Positions 16,514 through 25,562 of a stretch of DNA of 64,000 bases are shown here, one piece after another. Location: NCBI RefSeq assembly GCF_016861975.1, contig NZ_BOMB01000010.1, positions 62,001 through 126,000 on the forward strand. Direction: 5' to 3'. The DNA comes from Actinocatenispora rupis (GTDB lineage: Bacteria; Actinomycetota; Actinomycetes; Mycobacteriales; Micromonosporaceae). The notes under the pieces were generated by a model. It had not been told where the DNA came from, searched no databases, and saw only the letters and a program-made list of their open reading frames with translations. Every line of letters starts with the position of its first letter. The first letter of the stretch is position 1. The position numbers and the translations under genes were made by a program.

Positions 16514-17500
16514 TCACCAGGCCCAGGCTTCGGGGCCGGGACCGCCGTTGCCGGGCGCGGGGAACAGCTCGTCGAGCCGGGTCAGCGTCGCCTCGTCGAG
16601 CGTGAGCGTCGCGGCCGGTACGGCGGAGTCGAGCTGGTCGAGCGTGCGCGGGCCGATGATCGGCGCGGTCACGGCGGGACGGGACAGCAGCCAGGCGAGC
16701 GCCACGGTCGACGGATCCTGGCCGAGTTCGGCGGCGAGCTTCTCGTACGCCTCGATGGTGTCGCGGTGCTCGGCGAGCCCGTCGCGGGAACGCCCTTCCG
16801 CGGAGCGGGCGCCGGTGCCGTCCCGCTCCTTGCGCAGCGCGCCGGACAGCAGCCCGCCGTGCAGCGGCGACCACGGGATGAGCCCGATCCCGTACTCCTG
16901 CGCGGCCGGTGCGACCTCCAGCTCGACCCAGCGGGTGAGCAGGTTGTAGATGCACTGCTCGCTGACGAGGCCGAGGAAGTTGCGGCGGCGGGCGGCCTCG
17001 TTCGCGGCGACGAGGTGCCAGCCGGCGAAGTTGGACGACCCGACGTAGCGCACCTTTCCTTGCGCGACAAGGATCTCCATCGCCTGCCAGATCTCGTCGA
17101 ACGGCGTGTTCCGGTCGACGTGGTGCATCTGGTAGAGGTCGATCCAGTCGGTCTTGAGGCGGCGCAGGGACGACTCGCAGGCGGCGATGATGTGCCGGGC
17201 GGACAGGCCGCGCTCGTTCGGCCAGTCACCCATCTCGCCGTACACCTTGGTGGCGAGGACGGTGCGCTCGCGCCGGCCGTCGCCCTGGGCGAACCAGCGG
17301 CCGAGGATCTGCTCGGTGACACCCTCGCCGCGCTGCCACCCGTACACGTCGGCGGTGTCGAAGAAGTTGATGCCGTGCTCGTGTGCCCGGTCCATGATCT
17401 GGTGGCTGTCCGCCTCGCTGGTCCGGGGCCCGAAGTTCATGGTGCCCAGGCACAGCCGGGAGACCGACAGCCCGGTCCGGCCGAGATTCGTGTACTCCAT
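16514..17500 (-). CDS. Aldo/keto reductase
   Basis: A 328-residue TIM-barrel NADPH-dependent oxidoreductase. The catalytic tetrad can be traced: Asp and Tyr in FFDTADVYGWQRG, Lys in VLATKVYGEMG, and His in YQMHHVDRNTP. The NADP site is near the C-terminal APIIGPRTLDQLDSAV. The length and the VYGWQRGEGVTEQILGRWF insert are typical of the actinobacterial L-glyceraldehyde-3-phosphate reductase-like group. I use ATG 17500 (MEYTNLGRTGLSV); an in-frame GTG nine bases upstream would add three residues. Single gene, closed by a hairpin. Confidence 0.9.
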   Translation of the reverse strand: MEYTNLGRTGLSVSRLCLGTMNFGPRTSEADSHQIMDRAHEHGINFFDTADVYGWQRGEGVTEQILGRWFAQGDGRRERTVLATKVYGEMGDWPNERGLSARHIIAACESSLRRLKTDWIDLYQMHHVDRNTPFDEIWQAMEILVAQGKVRYVGSSNFAGWHLVAANEAARRRNFLGLVSEQCIYNLLTRWVELEVAPAAQEYGIGLIPWSPLHGGLLSGALRKERDGTGARSAEGRSRDGLAEHRDTIEAYEKLAAELGQDPSTVALAWLLSRPAVTAPIIGPRTLDQLDSAVPAATLTLDEATLTRLDELFPAPGNGGPGPEAWAW

Positions 17501-17540
17501 ACGCCCCACTCTGCCACCCGCCCCCGCGGTACGCAGCGGG

Positions 17541-18516
17541 CTAGCGGCCGAGCAGCCCGCGGCGTTCGGCGAGTACCCCGGCCTGGAACCGGGTACGCGC
17601 GTGCAGCGTGTCGGTCAGCTCGACGATGCGCCGCCGTACGGTCCGGGTACTCGTGCCGAGCTGCCGGGCGACCGCGTCGTCCTTGAGCCCGGCGGCGAGC
17701 GCGGTGAGCAGCGCGTCGTGTTCGCCGGATGGGCCGCCCTCGGCCCGGAACACCGGCACCGCCTGCTGCCACAGCAGGTCGAACAGCGCCCGCAGCGCGT
17801 CCAGCAGCGCGCACGGGTGTACGACGAGCGCGCCGTCGACGGCTTCGCCGGAGGCGAGCGGCAGCAGCGCGAGCCGGGCGTCGGCGACGGCGAGCTTCAT
17901 CGGTACGTGCGGGTGCAGCCGGGACTGCTCGCCGAGCCGGGCCGCGTCGCGGGCCTCGGCGAGGGCGCCGGGCCGGTCCAGCGACTCCGGCGCGTACACG
18001 CCGCGGACGGTGACGCCGCGCCGGAGCTTGCCGCGTACCACGGGTTCGGCGTTGTCGTGGGCCACCGCGTACGGCGGGCGGTCGAAGACGTCGAGGGTGC
18101 GTTCGGTGGCGGTGAGCATCTGGGCGAACCGGGTGGCGACGGCCTCGCGCCCGTGCACCACCTCGACGAGCCGGTCCGGGCGCCGCTCGTCCTCGGTGAC
18201 CTGCTCGGCGAGCAGCGCGCGGGCGGACTCGCGGGCGCGCGAGTTCCTCCTGGCGGCGGGCGACGAGCACGTCGACGGCGACGTCCGGCCGGGACGCCAC
18301 CAGCCGCACCGCCCGGCCGTCCCGGTCCGCCTCGGTACGTAGGGCCGGCAGCCGGGTGACGAGCCCGAGCTGTTCGAGCCGCTGTACGGCGCGGCGCACC
18401 GAACCGGTGTCGCGCCGCAGCCCGCCCGCCAGGTCCGCCGCGGTACTCCGGGGTGCGCGCAGCAACGCGCGGTAGACCGCCTCGTCCGACGGGGTGACGC
18501 CGACCGCCTCCAACAT
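17541..18516 (-). pseudogene. TrmB/LuxR-type regulator, interrupted by one frameshift
   Basis: Two frames together give a complete regulator of about 324 residues. The first (from ATG 18516, with AGGAGG upstream) encodes a winged helix, DEAVYRALLRAPRSTAADLA to RAVQRLEQLGLVTR, ending VLVARRQEELA. The second continues RESARALLAEQ, through a phospholipase-D-like sensor region, to a C-terminal helix-turn-helix DDAVARQLGTSTRTVRRRI. They join at the GCGCGCG run at 18235-18241: restoring one GC dinucleotide would give EELARARESARALLAE. As sequenced, the product lacks its C-terminal HTH. It could be a true null allele, a slippage-prone switch, or a sequencing error. The gene is divergent from the S8 protease, its likely target. 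Confidence 0.8.
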
Positions 18517-18636
18517 CCGCGCCTCCTGGCCGGTTGGTGCCATGTCCGCTTCTGGACAAGGCTACTGGTCCGTTCCGGCCGCAAACAGCGGTAGGACCGT
18601 GGATGGCCCCTCCCGTCTGGTATCCCCGGAGGAACG

Positions 18637-21600
18637 ATGCGCGGCTCCCGCGTCCCCCGACCCCGTGCGGCACGGCGGCGCGCCCTCGCGGCGCTGACCG
18701 CGGCGGTGCTCGCGCTCGGCGCGCCCGTCGCCGCCGTCGCCGCACCGCACACCGCGACGCCACCCGCCGCCCCGCGGGTACGGCCGCCGGTGTCGGTCAC
18801 CCTGATCACCGGCGACCAGGTACGCGTCGGCGCGCCGGTCGCCGGTCACCCCGCCGTCACCGTCGTACCGGCGGACCGGGGTGGGCGGCCGGTGACGTTC
18901 CAGACCCGGTACTCCGGCGACGACGTCTACGTGCTGCCGTCCGACGTGGCGAGCCTCGTCCCCGGCGTCCTCGACGCGGAACTCTTCGACGTCACCGCCC
19001 TGGTACGCCAGGGATACGACGACGCGCACCGCGACTCGCTGCCGCTGATCGTCCGGTACGCGCCGGGCACGCGGTCGCTCGCCGCGCCGGCGGGCCTGCG
19101 TACCGGGCGGGCGTTGGGAAGCATCGACGCGGTGTCGGCGAGCCTGGCCAAGTCGGCGACCGCGGGCTTCGCGGACCGGTTGGCGCGCCTCGGTGGGCGC
19201 CGCACCGTCAGCCCGCGTACGGCCGGCGCCGCGCTGGGCGGCATCGCGAAGGTGTGGCTGGACCGTACGGTGCGGGCGGACACGTTGGATGCCAACCTGA
19301 CCCGGATCAGCGCGCCGGCCGCGTGGGACGCCGGTCTCGACGGCGCCGGCGTGCGGGTGGCGGTGCTGGACAGCGGCGTCGACGCCGGGCATCCGGACCT
19401 GGCGGGCCGGGTCGGCGACAGCGCGAGCTTCACCGGCTCGGCCACCGCCGACGACGACAACGGTCACGGTACGCACGTCGCGTCGCTGCTCGCCGGCAGC
19501 GGCGCCGCGGCCGACGGCGCGCGCCGGGGCGTGGCGTACCGCGCGGATCTGGTGGTGGGCAAGGTACTCGCGGCCAACGGCACCGGTCAGCTGTCCTGGG
19601 TGATCGCCGGAATGCAGTGGGCGGTGGCGGAGCACGCGAGCGTCGTCAGCATGAGCCTCGGCGCGCCGCCCGCCGCGGACGACCCGGTCGCGGCGGCCGT
19701 GGACGAACTGTCCGCGTCGTCGGACACCCTGTTCGTGGTGGCGGCCGGGAACAGCGGGCCGGGCAACGGATCGATCGAGAGTCCCGGCATCGCCGCGGCG
19801 GCGCTGACGGTCGGCGCGACCGACGGAAACGACGCGGTGCCGTTCTTCTCCTCGCGCGGGCCGACCCGCGGCGACCACCGCCTCAAGCCGGAGATCACCG
19901 CGCCGGGTGTGTCGATCACCGGGGCGCGCGCCGGCGGCGGTACGGGCAACCCGTACACGCAGCTGTCGGGGACCTCGCAGGCGACGCCGCAGGTGGCCGG
20001 TGCCGCCGCGCTGCTGCGGCAGGAGCATCCACAGTGGACAGCCGCGCGGGTGAAGGCGGCGCTGTCCACCACCGCCTCGGCGTACGCGAAGGGGACGGTG
20101 TGGGACCAGGGTGCCGGGCGGCTGGACCTGGCCCGTGCCAGCACGACCGCGCTGACCGCCGATGTGTCCACTGTGGACTTCGGGGCGGTGCGCTGGCCGC
20201 ACGCCGGGCCCGTGACGAAAACGGTGACGCTCACGAACGACTCGGCCGCGGCCGTCACCGTCACCCCGTCCGCGACGTTCGCCCAGCGGTCCGGTACGGC
20301 CGCGCCGGCGGGTACGCTCGCCGTCGCACCGTCCACCGTGGACGTACCGGCGCACGGGTCGGCGGCGGTCACGGTGACGCTCGACCCGAACAGCGGTCCG
20401 GCCGCGGAGTACGGCGGAACCCTCGTGCTGGCAACGGATTCCGGTGACCTGCGGCTGCCCGTCGGCGGCTACGTCGAGCCGGAACGCTACGACGTGTCGG
20501 TCACCGTGACCGACCACCTGGGCCGACCCTACGCGTACGGCCGGGCCGACGTGGTGAACGCCGACAACGTCAACGGGGCGTCCGCGTTCAACGTACCGCT
20601 CGACGCGCACGGCCACGGTACGGCGCGCGTCGCGCCCGGCTGGTACAGCGTGCAGTCCCGGGTGGAGACCGACGAGGCGGACGGCACCGTGGAGTCGGTC
20701 GCGTTCACGGGCGACCCGGAGGTGCGGGTCGCCGGTGACACCGCGGTCGCGCTGGACGCCCGCGACGCCGTGCCGCTGGTACCGACGAGCGTGCCGCACG
20801 TGCCGACCCGCGTCGACCAGGCCCAGGTGTACGAGAGCCGGTACGACGCCGGCCAGGGCGGGTACATCGACTCGATCCTGCCGTCCGCCGACGACCTGGC
20901 GCAGCACCGGGTACTCGTGCAGCCGACCGCGCCCGTCACCCACGGCGTGTACGGCCTGACCACCCGGTTCCGGTTGCTGCCCACCGGAAAGCGCGCCCCC
21001 GCCGACGTGTACGACGTGGTGCAGCAGAGCCCGGTCGTGCCGAGGACCGGCGCGCTGCCGTTCGGCGAGCGGGACGTGCGCGACCTGGCCCGGCTGGACG
21101 TCACGTACCACGCGCTCGGCGCGCCGGCGACGACGGACGAGATGCGCGCCGACTACACGGATCTGGCGCCGATGGCGGTCGGCGCGTACCGGCCGGTGGC
21201 GTTGCCGTCGCGGCGCACCGAGCTGGTCACCGCCGCGCCGGGCGTCCGGTTCCAGCAGGAGGTCCGCACCCCGGGCGCCGCGTCCGCGCGACTGTACGAC
21301 CCGGTCACCGTGTACGAGCCGGGGGAGCGGCGTGCCGTGCACTGGTTCCGTACGTTGGCGCCCACGGTGGTCGACGCCCCGCGGTACCCGACGAACCAGT
21401 GGCTGGTGACCGGGCTCGGCGACGGCGAACACGCCGGCAGCTGGGGCACCGGCAGCGTCTCCGCGGCCACCCTGGCGCTGAGCCGCGATGGCACCCCGGT
21501 CGGCGCCAACACCTGGACCTACGGGTACTTCCCGGTCGCGGCCGGCCCCGCGACGTTCACCGCGGACAGCACCGTGACCGTGGATCCGGCCCGGTTGAGC

Positions 21601-22005
21601 GGATTCGCGTCGGCGCGGACGCGCTGGACGTTCTGGTCCCGCCCCACCAACAACCCCGGGTACGAGGCCGCGCCGCAGCCCGCGGTCCCGGTCCTCGACT
21701 ACCAACCGGCGCTCGACTCCACCGGCCACGCCGTACCGGGGCGGCCGACGGTGCTCGGGCTGCGCGCCACGCACGTCTCGCAGGCGACCCTCCCGGCCGG
21801 CACCTTCCGCACCGTCACCCTCGCGTACTCCAGCGACGCCGGCGCGACGTGGCACCGCGTGCACCTCGCCGGCACCGCCGGCCGGTACGCCGGGGTGGTG
21901 CCCGCGTTGCCCTCCGGTACGGCGGTGTCGCTGAAGGCCGCGGCGACCGACAGCGCGGGCAACGCGATCGAGCAGACGGTGATCGGCATCTGGCGGGTGC
22001 GCTGA
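18637..22005 (+). CDS. Secreted subtilisin-like (S8) serine protease, multidomain
   Basis: A 1122-residue exported protease. The signal is RRRALAALTAAVLALGAPVAAVAA, followed by a propeptide of about 190 residues. The S8 triad is clear: Asp in VAVLDSGVDAGHPDL, His in NGHGTHVASL, and Ser in GTSQATPQVAGAAALL, with the oxyanion Asn in VAAGNSGPGNG. About 600 further residues form beta-rich C-terminal domains starting TADVSTVDFGAVRW and ending TVIGIWRVR. There is no sorting signal or C-terminal membrane segment. GGAGG precedes ATG 18637. It is divergent from a TrmB-like regulator gene; this gene pairing is common in actinobacteria. The gene carries three copies of the STVD-encoding palindrome. Confidence 0.93.
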   Translation: MRGSRVPRPRAARRRALAALTAAVLALGAPVAAVAAPHTATPPAAPRVRPPVSVTLITGDQVRVGAPVAGHPAVTVVPADRGGRPVTFQTRYSGDDVYVLPSDVASLVPGVLDAELFDVTALVRQGYDDAHRDSLPLIVRYAPGTRSLAAPAGLRTGRALGSIDAVSASLAKSATAGFADRLARLGGRRTVSPRTAGAALGGIAKVWLDRTVRADTLDANLTRISAPAAWDAGLDGAGVRVAVLDSGVDAGHPDLAGRVGDSASFTGSATADDDNGHGTHVASLLAGSGAAADGARRGVAYRADLVVGKVLAANGTGQLSWVIAGMQWAVAEHASVVSMSLGAPPAADDPVAAAVDELSASSDTLFVVAAGNSGPGNGSIESPGIAAAALTVGATDGNDAVPFFSSRGPTRGDHRLKPEITAPGVSITGARAGGGTGNPYTQLSGTSQATPQVAGAAALLRQEHPQWTAARVKAALSTTASAYAKGTVWDQGAGRLDLARASTTALTADVSTVDFGAVRWPHAGPVTKTVTLTNDSAAAVTVTPSATFAQRSGTAAPAGTLAVAPSTVDVPAHGSAAVTVTLDPNSGPAAEYGGTLVLATDSGDLRLPVGGYVEPERYDVSVTVTDHLGRPYAYGRADVVNADNVNGASAFNVPLDAHGHGTARVAPGWYSVQSRVETDEADGTVESVAFTGDPEVRVAGDTAVALDARDAVPLVPTSVPHVPTRVDQAQVYESRYDAGQGGYIDSILPSADDLAQHRVLVQPTAPVTHGVYGLTTRFRLLPTGKRAPADVYDVVQQSPVVPRTGALPFGERDVRDLARLDVTYHALGAPATTDEMRADYTDLAPMAVGAYRPVALPSRRTELVTAAPGVRFQQEVRTPGAASARLYDPVTVYEPGERRAVHWFRTLAPTVVDAPRYPTNQWLVTGLGDGEHAGSWGTGSVSAATLALSRDGTPVGANTWTYGYFPVAAGPATFTADSTVTVDPARLSGFASARTRWTFWSRPTNNPGYEAAPQPAVPVLDYQPALDSTGHAVPGRPTVLGLRATHVSQATLPAGTFRTVTLAYSSDAGATWHRVHLAGTAGRYAGVVPALPSGTAVSLKAAATDSAGNAIEQTVIGIWRVR

Positions 22006-22118
22006 CCGCATCGCGGTTACCGTGACGGTGGGGTGGCGGGCAGCGCGCCGCGCACCCCACCGGTGGCCGGTCCGGGCGCCGGACCGGGCCGCGCAGGGTC
22101 CGAGGTCGGGGGGCTGCC

Positions 22119-22760
22119 ATGGCGAGGATCGCGGTGTTCGGGGCGAACGGGACGATCGGTTCGCGGATCGTCCGGGAGGCGGTCGGCCGTGGCCACCAGG
22201 TCACCGCCGTCGTACGGGACGCGCACAAGGTCACCGATCCGGACGTCACGGTCGCCGTCGCCGACGCGCTCGACCCGGCCGCCGTCGCCCGGATCACCGG
22301 CCAGGACGTGATCGTCTCGGCGATCGGCGGCGGCGACGGCCCCCACCACCAGGCGGTCATCGCGCCGTCCGCCCGGTCGCTGGTGGAGGGGATCCGCCGG
22401 CAGGGGCCGGACGGGCCGCGGCTGATCATGGTCGGCGGCGCCGGCTCGCTGCGTACGCCGAACGGCACGCAGGTGTGGGACGCGCCGGGCCTGCCGAAGA
22501 CGATCCTGCTGATCATGCACGCGCACGGCGACGCCCTCGACTACCTGCGTACGGTCTCGGACGTGCGGTGGACGAACCTGTCGCCGGCCGCGCAGGTCGC
22601 GCCGGGCGAGCGCACCGGCCGGTACCGTACCGGGCTGGACGAGCTGGTGGTCGGCGCCGACGGGGACAGCCACATCTCCGCCGAGGACTACGCCGTCGCC
22701 GTACTCGACGAGATCGAACGTCCCGCGCACGTCGGCGAGCGCTTCAGCGTCGGCTACTGA
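22119..22760 (+). CDS. NAD(P)-binding reductase (NmrA/YwnB-like atypical SDR)
   Basis: A 213-residue single-domain Rossmann protein: RIAVFGANGTIGSRIVREAV carries GxxGxxG, VTAVVRD ends the second strand, and VIVSAIGGG the fourth. There is no YxxxK motif, as in the atypical SDR group that includes NmrA-like sensors and flavin reductase-like proteins. The substrate is unknown. Its 3' end overlaps the convergent MFS gene by 17 bp, an unusual tail-to-tail overlap that leaves no room for a terminator. Confidence 0.82.
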   Translation: MARIAVFGANGTIGSRIVREAVGRGHQVTAVVRDAHKVTDPDVTVAVADALDPAAVARITGQDVIVSAIGGGDGPHHQAVIAPSARSLVEGIRRQGPDGPRLIMVGGAGSLRTPNGTQVWDAPGLPKTILLIMHAHGDALDYLRTVSDVRWTNLSPAAQVAPGERTGRYRTGLDELVVGADGDSHISAEDYAVAVLDEIERPAHVGERFSVGY

Positions 22761-24162
22761 CGGCGGCCACGACGGGCGCGGTCCCCGGCGCGGGTGCCGC
22801 CACCGCGCGCAGCCGTACGGTGAGCCCGGCCATCGCGGCGGTGAGCCCGAGTGCCGACCACACCACCAGTTCCGCGCCCCGGGCGTAGCCGGTGGGGGTG
22901 GCGTGGTGGGCGGCGAGGACGGCGAAGAACGCGGTGCCGAGCACGGCGAGCCCGGCGGTACCGGCGAACTGTTGCGCGGTGGCGAGGACGCCGGCCGCGA
23001 CCCCGGCCCGGTCCGGGCGTACGCCGGCGAGGGTGGCGCCGAGGAGTGCGGGCAGCAGCAACGTGTTGCCGAGGCCGAGGCCGGCCAGCGGCACCACCAA
23101 CCAGCCGGCCCCGACCGCGCCGCCGCGCAGCTGCAACGCCAGCCCGAGCGCGCCGAACGCGACCGCGTTCACCGCACAACCCAGCAGTACCACGGGAACC
23201 GGGCCGTGGCGGGTGACGAGGCGGCGGCCGAGGGGCGGGACGAGTACGCCGACGACCGCCATCGGCGCGAACGCCAGCCCGGACTGCACCGCGCTCAGCC
23301 CGAGCCCGCGCTGGAGCAGCAGCGTCGTCACGAACACCACCCCGCTGAAGGTCGCCATGAACGCGGCGGCGACGGCGATCCCCAGCCGGTACCGCCGGTC
23401 GGTGAACAGCGCGAGGTCGAGCAGTGGTGCGGTGACCCGGCGTTCCCACCACACGGTGCCGACCGCGACCGGTACGGACGCCGCGAGCAGCGTCCAGACC
23501 CACCACGGCCAGCCGAGGTCACGCCCGAGTACGAGCGGGACGAGGGCGAGGCCGAGCGTCGCGGACAGGGCGAGCGCGCCGGCGAGGTCGAGCCGCACCC
23601 GGGTGGTGGGTTCGTGGCGGGGAAGTACGCGGGGCGCGACGGCGAGGACGATCGCCGCGGCCGGAACGTTGACGAGGAAGACGGCCCGCCAGCCGAGCCC
23701 GAACACGTCGGCGCTCAGCAACATCCCGCCGAGCACCTGGCCGCAGATCCCGCTGACCGCGGCGACCACGCCGTACCCGGCGAGCGCGCGCGGGCGTTCC
23801 GCGGCCGGGAACGCGGTGGTGATCATGGCGAGGACCTGGGGGACCATCGCGGCGGCGGTGAGCCCCTGGACGAGCCGCGTGGCGACGAGCTGGCCGGGTG
23901 TCTGCGCCAGCCCGCACAGCGCCGAGGCGACCGCGAACGCCGCCATCCCGGCGAGGAACATCCGCCGGTGCCCGTACAGGTCGCCGAGGCGGCCGCCGGT
24001 GACCAGGCCCGCGGCGTACGTGAAGGTGTAGCCGCCGACGACCAGTTGCAGCGCGGCGGGGCCGGCGTGCAGCTGGCCGGCGAGCGTGGGGAGCGCGACG
24101 TTCACGACATTCAGGTCGAAGCCGTAGAGGAACATCGCGGAGAGGATCGCGGGCAGCAGCAT
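22744..24162 (-). CDS. MFS drug exporter (DHA2, 14-TM type)
   Basis: About 472 residues with roughly 14 hydrophobic segments. The signature FLYGFDLNVVNVALPTLAGQL in segment 1, GGRLGDLYGHRRMFLAGM in loop 2-3 and RLVQGLTAAAMVPQVLAMI are those of DHA2 drug:proton antiporters. The start is placed at ATG 24162, preceded by CCGGAG. It is divergent from an ArsR-like gene across a 96-bp region that contains an inverted repeat, so drug- or ligand-induced derepression is likely. Its C-terminal codons overlap the convergent reductase gene. Confidence 0.88.
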   Translation of the reverse strand: MLLPAILSAMFLYGFDLNVVNVALPTLAGQLHAGPAALQLVVGGYTFTYAAGLVTGGRLGDLYGHRRMFLAGMAAFAVASALCGLAQTPGQLVATRLVQGLTAAAMVPQVLAMITTAFPAAERPRALAGYGVVAAVSGICGQVLGGMLLSADVFGLGWRAVFLVNVPAAAIVLAVAPRVLPRHEPTTRVRLDLAGALALSATLGLALVPLVLGRDLGWPWWVWTLLAASVPVAVGTVWWERRVTAPLLDLALFTDRRYRLGIAVAAAFMATFSGVVFVTTLLLQRGLGLSAVQSGLAFAPMAVVGVLVPPLGRRLVTRHGPVPVVLLGCAVNAVAFGALGLALQLRGGAVGAGWLVVPLAGLGLGNTLLLPALLGATLAGVRPDRAGVAAGVLATAQQFAGTAGLAVLGTAFFAVLAAHHATPTGYARGAELVVWSALGLTAAMAGLTVRLRAVAAPAPGTAPVVAAVSSRR

Positions 24163-24181
24163 CGGCGCTCCGGAGTTCGAT

Positions 24182-24221
24182 AACCATCGACTGTCGACGG
24201 CGATCGAACAGTACGATGGTT
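24182..24221. promoter_or_regulatory. Candidate operator between MFS exporter and ArsR-like gene
   Basis: AACCATCG (24182-24189) and its complement CGATGGTT (24214-24221) flank 24 bases that include TGTCGAC; a second TGTCGAC begins at 24221. This lies in the divergent promoter region and is the obvious target for the ArsR-like protein. Confidence 0.5.
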
Positions 24222-24258
24222 GTCGACATAAGCGCAAGGGCGAACTAGGATCCGGTCC

Positions 24259-24594
24259 GTGGATGCCGAGACGAGCGGCGCGCACCCGGCGCGCGCCGAC
24301 CTGCGACTGCCGAAGGTCCTCGCCGCGCTGGCCGACCCGGCCCGCCTGAGCGCCGTGCGTACGCTCGGGCGGCTCGGCGAGTCACCGTGCACCGAGCTGC
24401 TGCACGCCGCCAACCTGGACATCGGCCGGTCGACGTTCTCCCACCACCAGAAGGTGTTGCGGGAAGCCGGCATCCTGCACGTCGAGATCCGCGGCGCCCA
24501 GCGTGTGCTCACCCTGCGCCGCACCGACCTCGACGCGTGCTTCCCCGGCCTGCTCGACTCCGTCCTCACCACCGCCGACCGGTACGTCGCCTGA
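24259..24594 (+). CDS. ArsR-family winged-helix repressor
   Basis: A 111-residue regulator with the ArsR-type winged helix: KVLAALADPARLSAVRTLGR, then the recognition helix IGRSTFSHHQKVLREAGILH and the wing VEIRGAQRVLTLRR. There are no metal-binding cysteine pairs of the ELCVCDL type, so an organic inducer or redox input is more likely than metal. GTG 24259 has AGGA about eight bases upstream. It probably controls itself and the divergent MFS exporter. The palindrome GTCCACAGTGGAC (24610-24622) lies just after its stop, between convergent genes. Confidence 0.85.
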   Translation: MDAETSGAHPARADLRLPKVLAALADPARLSAVRTLGRLGESPCTELLHAANLDIGRSTFSHHQKVLREAGILHVEIRGAQRVLTLRRTDLDACFPGLLDSVLTTADRYVA

Positions 24595-24629
24595 CCGCGC
24601 CGCCACGCTGTCCACAGTGGACGGTACGG

Positions 24630-25562
24630 TCAGGGTCGTACCGGGTGCGGCGCGTGGTCCGCCAGCACGTCACGCAGGATCTCGTCGAGCCCGCGGGTCG
24701 GCGCGAACCCGATCAGCTCGCGCGCCCGCCGGCAGTCCGGCACCCGCCGCGACAGCCCGTCCTCCGCCGCCGGTACGCGCACGATCGGGGCGAACGAACC
24801 GGTCAGCTCCAGTACCCGCTCGGCGAGCCGTCCGATCGTGGTCTGCTCACCCGAACCCAGATGGAACACCCCGCCGTACGCGATCGGCCGGTCGATCAGC
24901 GTCGCCAGCGCCGGTACGACATCGGCGACGTGGCAGAAGCAGCGCACCTGCCGGCCGTTGCCGTGCACGGTCAGGGGCGTGCCGGACAGCGCCTGCCCGA
25001 CGAACCGCGGCACCACCCCGTCGCGCTGGCGCGGCCCCGCGGTGTCGAACAGCCGGACGACCACTGCGCGCAGGCCCGCCCGGGCGTACCCGGCGACGAC
25101 GGCCTCGGCGACGGCGGCGGCGTCCGCGGACCACCACCGGGGCTCCGGACCGACGATCCGGTCGTCCGGCTCGCGCAGCCCGATCCGAGCGTTCCGGCCG
25201 TACACCGCGCCGGTGGAGACGTGCAGCAGGCGCGCGTCGTACCGGTGGGCGGCGGCGGCCACGTGCTCGGTCCCGTGCACGACCGTACGCAGGTCGGCCA
25301 GGGCGCGGTCCGGGTAGCGGCCCGGCGGCGCGGCCAGGTGGTGCACCGTGTCGCAGCCGGCGACGAGCCGGTCGACGAGGTCGGCGTCCAGCACCGAACC
25401 GTGCACCAGCCGCAGCCCCGGCCGGTCCGACACCGCGGCGAGGTTGGCCCACCGGCCGGTACTCAGGTCGTCGAGCACCCGCACCTCGTACCCGGCGTCC
25501 AGCAGTGCCTCCGTCAGGTGCGATCCGACGAACCCGGCACCGCCGGTGACCAGTGTGCGCAT
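24630..25562 (-). CDS. NAD-dependent epimerase/dehydratase fold protein lacking the catalytic Tyr/Lys
   Basis: A 310-residue extended SDR. The coenzyme motif LVTGGAGFVGSHLTEAL and HVSTGAVYGRN are textbook UDP-sugar epimerase elements, and TVHGNGRQVRCFCHVADVVPAL matches the family's C-terminal part. Where YxxSKxxxE is expected, the protein reads WWSADAAAVAE, so both Tyr and Lys are missing. It may therefore bind a nucleotide sugar without epimerising it, or catalyse something else. ATG 25562 has only a weak upstream ribosome site. Single gene, convergent with the ArsR-like gene. Confidence 0.82.
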   Translation of the reverse strand: MRTLVTGGAGFVGSHLTEALLDAGYEVRVLDDLSTGRWANLAAVSDRPGLRLVHGSVLDADLVDRLVAGCDTVHHLAAPPGRYPDRALADLRTVVHGTEHVAAAAHRYDARLLHVSTGAVYGRNARIGLREPDDRIVGPEPRWWSADAAAVAEAVVAGYARAGLRAVVVRLFDTAGPRQRDGVVPRFVGQALSGTPLTVHGNGRQVRCFCHVADVVPALATLIDRPIAYGGVFHLGSGEQTTIGRLAERVLELTGSFAPIVRVPAAEDGLSRRVPDCRRARELIGFAPTRGLDEILRDVLADHAPHPVRP

